The notes under the pieces: generated by a model
The model's input: the letters and a program-made list of their open reading frames with translations, nothing else
Told to the model about the DNA's origin: nothing
Database searches by the model: none
Origin: Chryseobacterium tructae
GTDB lineage: Bacteria > Bacteroidota > Bacteroidia > Flavobacteriales > Weeksellaceae
Length of the DNA stretch: 64,000 nt
Assembly: GCF_030409875.1 (NCBI RefSeq)
Contig: NZ_JAUFQR010000003.1
Coordinates: 496,001 to 560,000 of the forward strand
Reading direction: 5' to 3'
Position numbers and translations under genes: made by a program
In this document: positions 60,451 through 64,000 of the stretch, piece by piece
Layout: the number at the start of each line of letters is the position of its first letter
How positions within the stretch are numbered: the first letter of the stretch is position 1

Positions 60451-60842
60451 ATGAAAAAATTAATATTTCTACTATTTACGCTTGGGTTCACATTATGTTT
60501 TTCTCAGGTAAAACAAGACCGGGCAGAATCCCCTGTAAAAGATTACACTAATAAAGCAGATATAAGACCCGAATTTCCAGGAGGAATTGCTGTATTCAGA
60601 ACACTCATTATGAGTAAATTAAATTTAGCATCATTACAGACTCAGCAAACTCAGAGGTACGGTTTCTAATTGATTCCAAGGGAGAACTGAGCTCTGTGAC
60701 GGCAAACGGAGAGCAGGAAAGCTTTAATAAAGAATTGATACGGGTCATCAATACCATAAACAAAAAATGGGAGCCCGCAGTTTATAAAAACAAACCTGTG
60801 GACTATTGGTATACTCTTCCAATGTCGATAAATTTTGATTAA
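60451..60842 (+). CDS. Secreted TonB-C-terminal-like protein (frame broken near 60654)
   Basis: Signal peptide MKKLIFLLFTLGFTLCFSQ, then RPEFPGGIAVFRTLI, the usual start of the TonB C-terminal domain. After TQQTQ the frame breaks; one extra base at about 60654 gives VRFLIDSKGELSSVTANGEQ and runs to MSINFD at 60842, about 130 residues. A related but longer protein is at 50314. It lacks an N-terminal anchor, so energy transduction is unlikely. Confidence 0.7.
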
Positions 60843-60851
60843 AACATAGGT

Positions 60852-61487
60852 ATGCTTTCAGTCAAAAGAAATATCACATTTTTAAAGATCCTTCTCATCA
60901 TAGGGTTTGTGTATTTCTTTTGGCTGATGCTTACCATTACGCTGGAATATATTCCAATTAATCCCAATGTCAGCTTTCTAATGATTAAGCAGACTGAAGT
61001 GGAAAAAAGACCTGAATATCTCTATTTCTTCTATACCCATGTGTATACCAGTATTTTTGTACTTCTCTCAGGATTTCTAGCTATAGTTCGGAAAGATTTT
61101 GGATTGAAAAACTTACACAGAAACATGGGAAAGGTATATATCTTTCTCATTTTACTTTTGGCTGCACCTTCTGGGATTTATATGGGATTTTTTGCCAATG
61201 GGGGAATTTTTTCAAAGATTTCATTCGTTATTCTGGGCTTTTCATGGTGGTTTTCTACTTTCAAAGCTTATCAGCTGGCCAGGCAAAAAAGATTTAAAGA
61301 ACACAAGCAATGGATGTGGCGGAGTTTTGCTTTTACATTATCAGCCATCACCCTGCGAATGTGGAAGGTTATTATCGTATATTTATTTCATCCCAATCCT
61401 ATGGATGTTTACCAAATCATTGCGTGGCTGGGCTGGATTCCCAATATCCTATTAATTGAATATTTAATCACAAAAAAACAGATATGA
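60852..61487 (+). CDS. DUF2306-type membrane protein
   Basis: A 211-residue protein with about six hydrophobic helices (ILLIIGFVYFFWLMLTI, VYTSIFVLLSGFLAIV, YIFLILLLAAPSGIYMGF, ISFVILGFSWWFSTF, IIVYLFHPNP region, IIAWLGWIPNILLIEYLI). The conserved HRNMGKVY and EHKQWMWRSFAFT pairs with His residues suggest heme or metal binding, as in DUF2306. Function unknown. Its stop overlaps the next ATG by 4 bp. Confidence 0.8.
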   Translation: MLSVKRNITFLKILLIIGFVYFFWLMLTITLEYIPINPNVSFLMIKQTEVEKRPEYLYFFYTHVYTSIFVLLSGFLAIVRKDFGLKNLHRNMGKVYIFLILLLAAPSGIYMGFFANGGIFSKISFVILGFSWWFSTFKAYQLARQKRFKEHKQWMWRSFAFTLSAITLRMWKVIIVYLFHPNPMDVYQIIAWLGWIPNILLIEYLITKKQI

Positions 61488-62401
61488 AAATTTTAAACTA
61501 CACTCTTATTTCCTTGCTTACCCTTTCTTTAATAAGCTGTAAAAAGGATGGCAAGGACAATGCATCCGGAAAAGATTCACTGACTGCTAAAAAAGACTCT
61601 GTGATCATTCCGGAAGTCCATAAAGAATACTATGGAATCTACACGGGTGATTTCGCCGGCATGGAAAAAATGATTGATGACGGAGATGGTTCTGAATACG
61701 AAGAAAGTGTCTACAAAAGAATCTCCCTAAAGATCAACAGAATTACAAAAGATAGTGTGTATGGCCAAAGTATTGTGAATGGAAACCAACGTCCTATTAA
61801 AGGTATTTTTAATGAAACATCAAAAACATTTGTACTCGATGAACCCGGGAATGACAAGACAGATGGCAGATTTGAAGTGAAACTGAATGGAGACAGCTTA
61901 ACCGGAAAATGGAATGCATTTAATAAAACAGCGGTAAAATCTCCTTTAAAAACCCTTAAACTTACCAAGAAAGATTTTGTTTACAATCCGAATTTTATGC
62001 TAAACCCCGACTCTAATCTGGTCGATTGGGCCAATCCTAAAGATTTTGTGGAAAAATATACAGACGGTGACGGAAAAACGGAAAATTATACCACATCAAA
62101 GAACAGAGTTGCTTCTGATGCCGTTTTTAAGCTGAATGCTTCTAAACAAAAATTGAATGAAAAAGACCTTAAGAATCTTCGAAAATTAGATCTAGAAATC
62201 ATTAAAAACTCTGTATTTGCAAGACACGGCTATTCCTTTAAAAAAGAAACATACAGAAATTTCTTTGAACAGACAGATTGGTATATTCCTGTTTCAAACA
62301 ATGTAGATCATGAGCTCTCTCCTTTGGAAAAAGACAATGTTGCTCTTCTAAATCGTTTTACGAAATATGCAGAGGATAAGTATGATAGTTTCGGAAGATA
62401 G
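61484..62401 (+). CDS. YARHG-domain lipoprotein
   Basis: A 305-residue lipoprotein: signal segment with lipobox LISCKKD, then a low-complexity Ser/Asp/Lys linker. Residues ~45-165 form a beta-rich domain (YYGIYTGDFAGMEK). The C-terminal ~80 residues contain VFARHGYSFKKETYRNFFEQ and WYIP, the YARHG motif domain of unknown function, found outside the cytoplasm in many bacteria. Translationally coupled to the DUF2306 gene. Confidence 0.82.
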   Translation: MKILNYTLISLLTLSLISCKKDGKDNASGKDSLTAKKDSVIIPEVHKEYYGIYTGDFAGMEKMIDDGDGSEYEESVYKRISLKINRITKDSVYGQSIVNGNQRPIKGIFNETSKTFVLDEPGNDKTDGRFEVKLNGDSLTGKWNAFNKTAVKSPLKTLKLTKKDFVYNPNFMLNPDSNLVDWANPKDFVEKYTDGDGKTENYTTSKNRVASDAVFKLNASKQKLNEKDLKNLRKLDLEIIKNSVFARHGYSFKKETYRNFFEQTDWYIPVSNNVDHELSPLEKDNVALLNRFTKYAEDKYDSFGR

Positions 62402-62416
62402 AACCAAGATACATTT

Positions 62417-62809
62417 TTATAAAGCCTTCAATTCTTTTGAAGGCTTCATTTTTACCGCAAAATAAAGAAGCAGGCATCCTACAGCATAGCACAATATATC
62501 TATCCATGAAAAAGAATTTCCAATCACAATATACATTAGACTTCCCTCCCGGAAGCCTAATATTTCCGCAACTTTGAAATATTGGGCAATCTCTACACAA
62601 CAGGAAAAAATTAAAATTCCAAGAATAAGTTTTTCATTGTTAGTTCTAAAGAAGCTCTTTACTAAAGTATAAAGAAGCATCACCACAATCACATCTCCAA
62701 GATATGCTCGTACAAAGAAAATATCCTTCAACGTTGTAGCGATAAGTACTTCAATCAGAAAGATAAAAATGGAAAGAAGAAGGTATTTCAGACTAAATTG
62801 GAATTTCAT
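62417..62809 (-). CDS. DUF2809-type membrane protein
   Basis: A 130-residue protein with four hydrophobic helices (YLLLSIFIFLIEVLI, VVMLLYTLVKSFF, LILGILIFSCCVEIAQYF, SWIDILCYAVGCLLLYFAV). The GDVIVVMLLY and IDILCYAVG segments are typical of DUF2809, whose role is unknown. It converges with the YARHG gene, and a hairpin (GCCTTCAA/TTGAAGGC, 62421-62446) overlaps its last codons and may end both transcripts. Confidence 0.75.
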   Translation of the reverse strand: MKFQFSLKYLLLSIFIFLIEVLIATTLKDIFFVRAYLGDVIVVMLLYTLVKSFFRTNNEKLILGILIFSCCVEIAQYFKVAEILGFREGSLMYIVIGNSFSWIDILCYAVGCLLLYFAVKMKPSKELKAL

Positions 62810-62863
62810 ATATATTCTATTAAAAATTGGAGATACAAGTTTTCGATTATTTCAACAAATATA

Positions 62864-63136
62864 TTATTTCTTAGCTTTAGATTTAGGATCAGGAATTGTT
62901 CTAACGTGAAATACCTTTCCATTTTTACAAAATGTCATCCCTACACGAGGATAAAAAGGTTTTTCCCTGCTCTTTTCAGTAGAATCAATACGTCTATTAG
63001 TAATTCTTACTGAATCTACATACCCCTTATATACTTTTGCCACAGAATCATGAATTTTTTGCTCAGCTCATTCTTTTGCCGCTTTATTGCATCCAAATAA
63101 TGAGAATAAAGAGAGTATTAAAAATATTTTTTTCAT
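62864..63136 (-). pseudogene. Small lipoprotein gene with an in-frame stop at codon 23
   Basis: A 91-codon frame from the ATG at 63136 encodes MKKIFLILSLFSLFGCNKAAKE, a complete lipoprotein signal with Cys16, then TGA (63070-63068), then EQKIHDSVAKVYKGYVDSVRI, and ends FHVRTIPDPKSKAKK at 62864. Coding character continues in the same frame beyond the stop, so a point mutation (for example from TGG or CGA) broke it. Function of the family unknown. Confidence 0.65.
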
Positions 63137-63370
63137 AGTATATTTTGTGAACTTATCTTCTACTAACTAAATTCAATGATAGCTCTTGGAGTAACGTAAA
63201 AATAATAAGTTTTAGATTTCTGACAACAGAGATAAAACTGTTGATGAAATTAATCACAGCGCCTTAATTGAAATACGAATTTTTTAAAAAACACAACATA
63301 AAACACTATATTCTACCACTTTACATTTATATATTTTTTCACAATCTGTAGATTTAATTAAATATTTTTG

Positions 63371-63378
63371 TATATTTG
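63371..63378 (+). promoter_or_regulatory. -7 box of the peptide cassette
   Basis: TATATTTG exact match, 24 bp before the first peptide ATG. No good -33 TTG was found. Confidence 0.5.
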
Positions 63379-63401
63379 GGTACAACCAAAACTAATTTAT
63401 T

Positions 63402-63560
63402 ATGAAAAAATCAAACATTCAAAAGAAAAAATTGACTAAGAGTGAATTAAAGGAAATCAACGGTGGAGTTCTTCCATTATGCTTAAGAGGCTTCTGTTAT
63501 ATTCCTGAAACAGGCGAGTTCGAAAGAGGTCTGGTAGCAAAAGACGGATCTTGCTGCTAA
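63402..63560 (+). CDS. Double-glycine-leader Cys peptide 1
   Basis: A 52-residue precursor. The leader MKKSNIQKKKLTKSELKEI ends NGG, a double-glycine cleavage motif; the mature part (VLPLCLRGFCYIPETGEFER, then GLVAKDGSCC) has four Cys. Such peptides are labelled bacteriocin-like in this group; cleavage by a C39-type peptidase exporter is known for the motif but no such gene is here. Confidence 0.65.
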   Translation: MKKSNIQKKKLTKSELKEINGGVLPLCLRGFCYIPETGEFERGLVAKDGSCC

Positions 63561-63584
63561 GTAAAAAATTAAACCCCAATGATC

Positions 63585-63743
63585 ATGAAAAGCTCAACTA
63601 TTCAAAAAAGAAAATTGACTAAAGGTGAATTAAGGGAAATCAACGGTGCAGGCCCTCCATACTGCCCGAAAGGCTTTTGTAAAGTTCCTGGTTTAGACAG
63701 GATGGTAAAAGGCCTTGTTGCAAAAGATGGATATTGCTGTTAA
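63585..63743 (+). CDS. Double-glycine-leader Cys peptide 2
   Basis: A 52-residue paralogue: leader MKSSTIQKRKLTKGELREI, then NGAG in place of NGG, and a mature part with YCPKGFCKVPG and GLVAKDGYCC. The 24-bp gap from peptide 1 and near-identical leader show tandem duplication. The GA cleavage site is a known acceptable variant of GG. Confidence 0.65.
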   Translation: MKSSTIQKRKLTKGELREINGAGPPYCPKGFCKVPGLDRMVKGLVAKDGYCC

Positions 63744-63766
63744 ACAAAATCTTAAACAAAATTATC

Positions 63767-63922
63767 ATGAAAAAATCAACTCCTCAAAAGAGAAAATTGA
63801 CTAAAAGTGAATTAAAACAAATTCATGGTGGAGCTTCAGAAATTTGTCCTGGAACGTGTTTTTGCAATATTGACGGCGAAATGTCAATAAGAGCATGTAC
63901 CGCTAAAGGAAGATGCTGTTAA
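63767..63922 (+). CDS. Double-glycine-leader Cys peptide 3
   Basis: A 51-residue paralogue: leader MKKSTPQKRKLTKSELKQI, then HGGA, and a more diverged mature part (ICPGTCFCNIDGEMSIRACT, ending AKGRCC) with six Cys rather than four. A longer frame from 63734 adds LLNKILNKII but ignores the conserved leader; I use 63767. Confidence 0.65.
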   Translation: MKKSTPQKRKLTKSELKQIHGGASEICPGTCFCNIDGEMSIRACTAKGRCC

Positions 63923-63941
63923 TAATATTCAATAGAAATCC

Positions 63942-63977
63942 AATGTGATCGAAGATCTTTCTCCGATCACATTTTAT
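63942..63977 (+). terminator. Rho-independent terminator of the peptide cassette
   Basis: AATGTGATCG (63942-63951) pairs with CGATCACATT (63964-63973), followed by T's. It ends the three-peptide transcript. Confidence 0.8.
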
Positions 63978-64000
63978 TAAGTGTCTCTTTCAAAAGAATA

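Noticed and set aside
62798..63013. Plus-strand ORF opposite the broken lipoprotein
   Set aside because: It lies wholly antisense to the lipoprotein frame and the DUF2809 start and has no protein-like features.

Overview
The window looks like a piece of chromosome from a low-GC member of the Bacteroidota, most likely Chryseobacterium or a close relative in the Weeksellaceae. The pointers are a type IX secretion C-terminal sorting domain, Bacteroidota-type -7 promoter boxes (TAnnTTTG), many lipoproteins, an ECF sigma gene joined to an anti-sigma/beta-barrel gene, LytS/LytTR pairs, DUF4840, DUF6268, DUF2809 and YARHG proteins, and intergenic repeats that I remember from this genus. The genus is an inference. 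I saw no tRNA, rRNA, CRISPR array, insertion sequence or prophage structural gene.

Layout. 1-6 kb: the start of a beta-helix protein, a lipoprotein, a 520-bp gap with a parS-like 16-mer, an Asp/Glu racemase, a T9SS cargo protein, a sigma/anti-sigma barrel frame and a DUF4840 lipoprotein. 6-12 kb: a tripartite RND efflux operon. 12-16.2 kb: a beta-barrel protein, a LytTR two-component system and a universal stress protein, with a shared ACGTTTC-type motif in front of several of them. 17-24.7 kb: a polymorphic-toxin locus on the minus strand, with a large protein without a signal peptide, a nucleotidyltransferase-like protein, a protein ending in an HExxH toxin domain, a probable immunity protein and a decayed Imm35-like immunity gene. 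25-29 kb: housekeeping genes. 29.7-45.9 kb: three giant proteins without signal peptides (about 1070, 2284 and 1707 residues after frame repair) and one lipoprotein. The first giant ends in a metzincin protease. 45.98-48.97 kb: twelve tandem units of 242-264 bp. In each, a minus-strand promoter is followed at constant distance by a Rho-independent terminator, so this looks like an array of twelve genes for a ~95-nt small RNA. 49-63.1 kb: pepT, a bacteriocin-like peptide, a second LytS/LytTR pair, MFS and AraC genes, thiL, a thioesterase, a flavoprotein and small membrane or lipoproteins. 63.4-63.9 kb: three tandem double-glycine-leader peptides ending in Cys-Cys.

Reading-frame caution. At fourteen places a recognisable gene is split and is restored by adding exactly one base, usually in a short A or T run. 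That bias points to homopolymer sequencing or assembly error more than to gene decay. I therefore annotate these as single CDSs and say where the frame breaks. Two genes with in-frame stop codons (17048-17377 and 62864-63136) cannot be explained this way and are called pseudogenes.

The two strongest candidates for something undescribed are the small-RNA array and the giant-protein loci with their metalloprotease and immunity-like partners.
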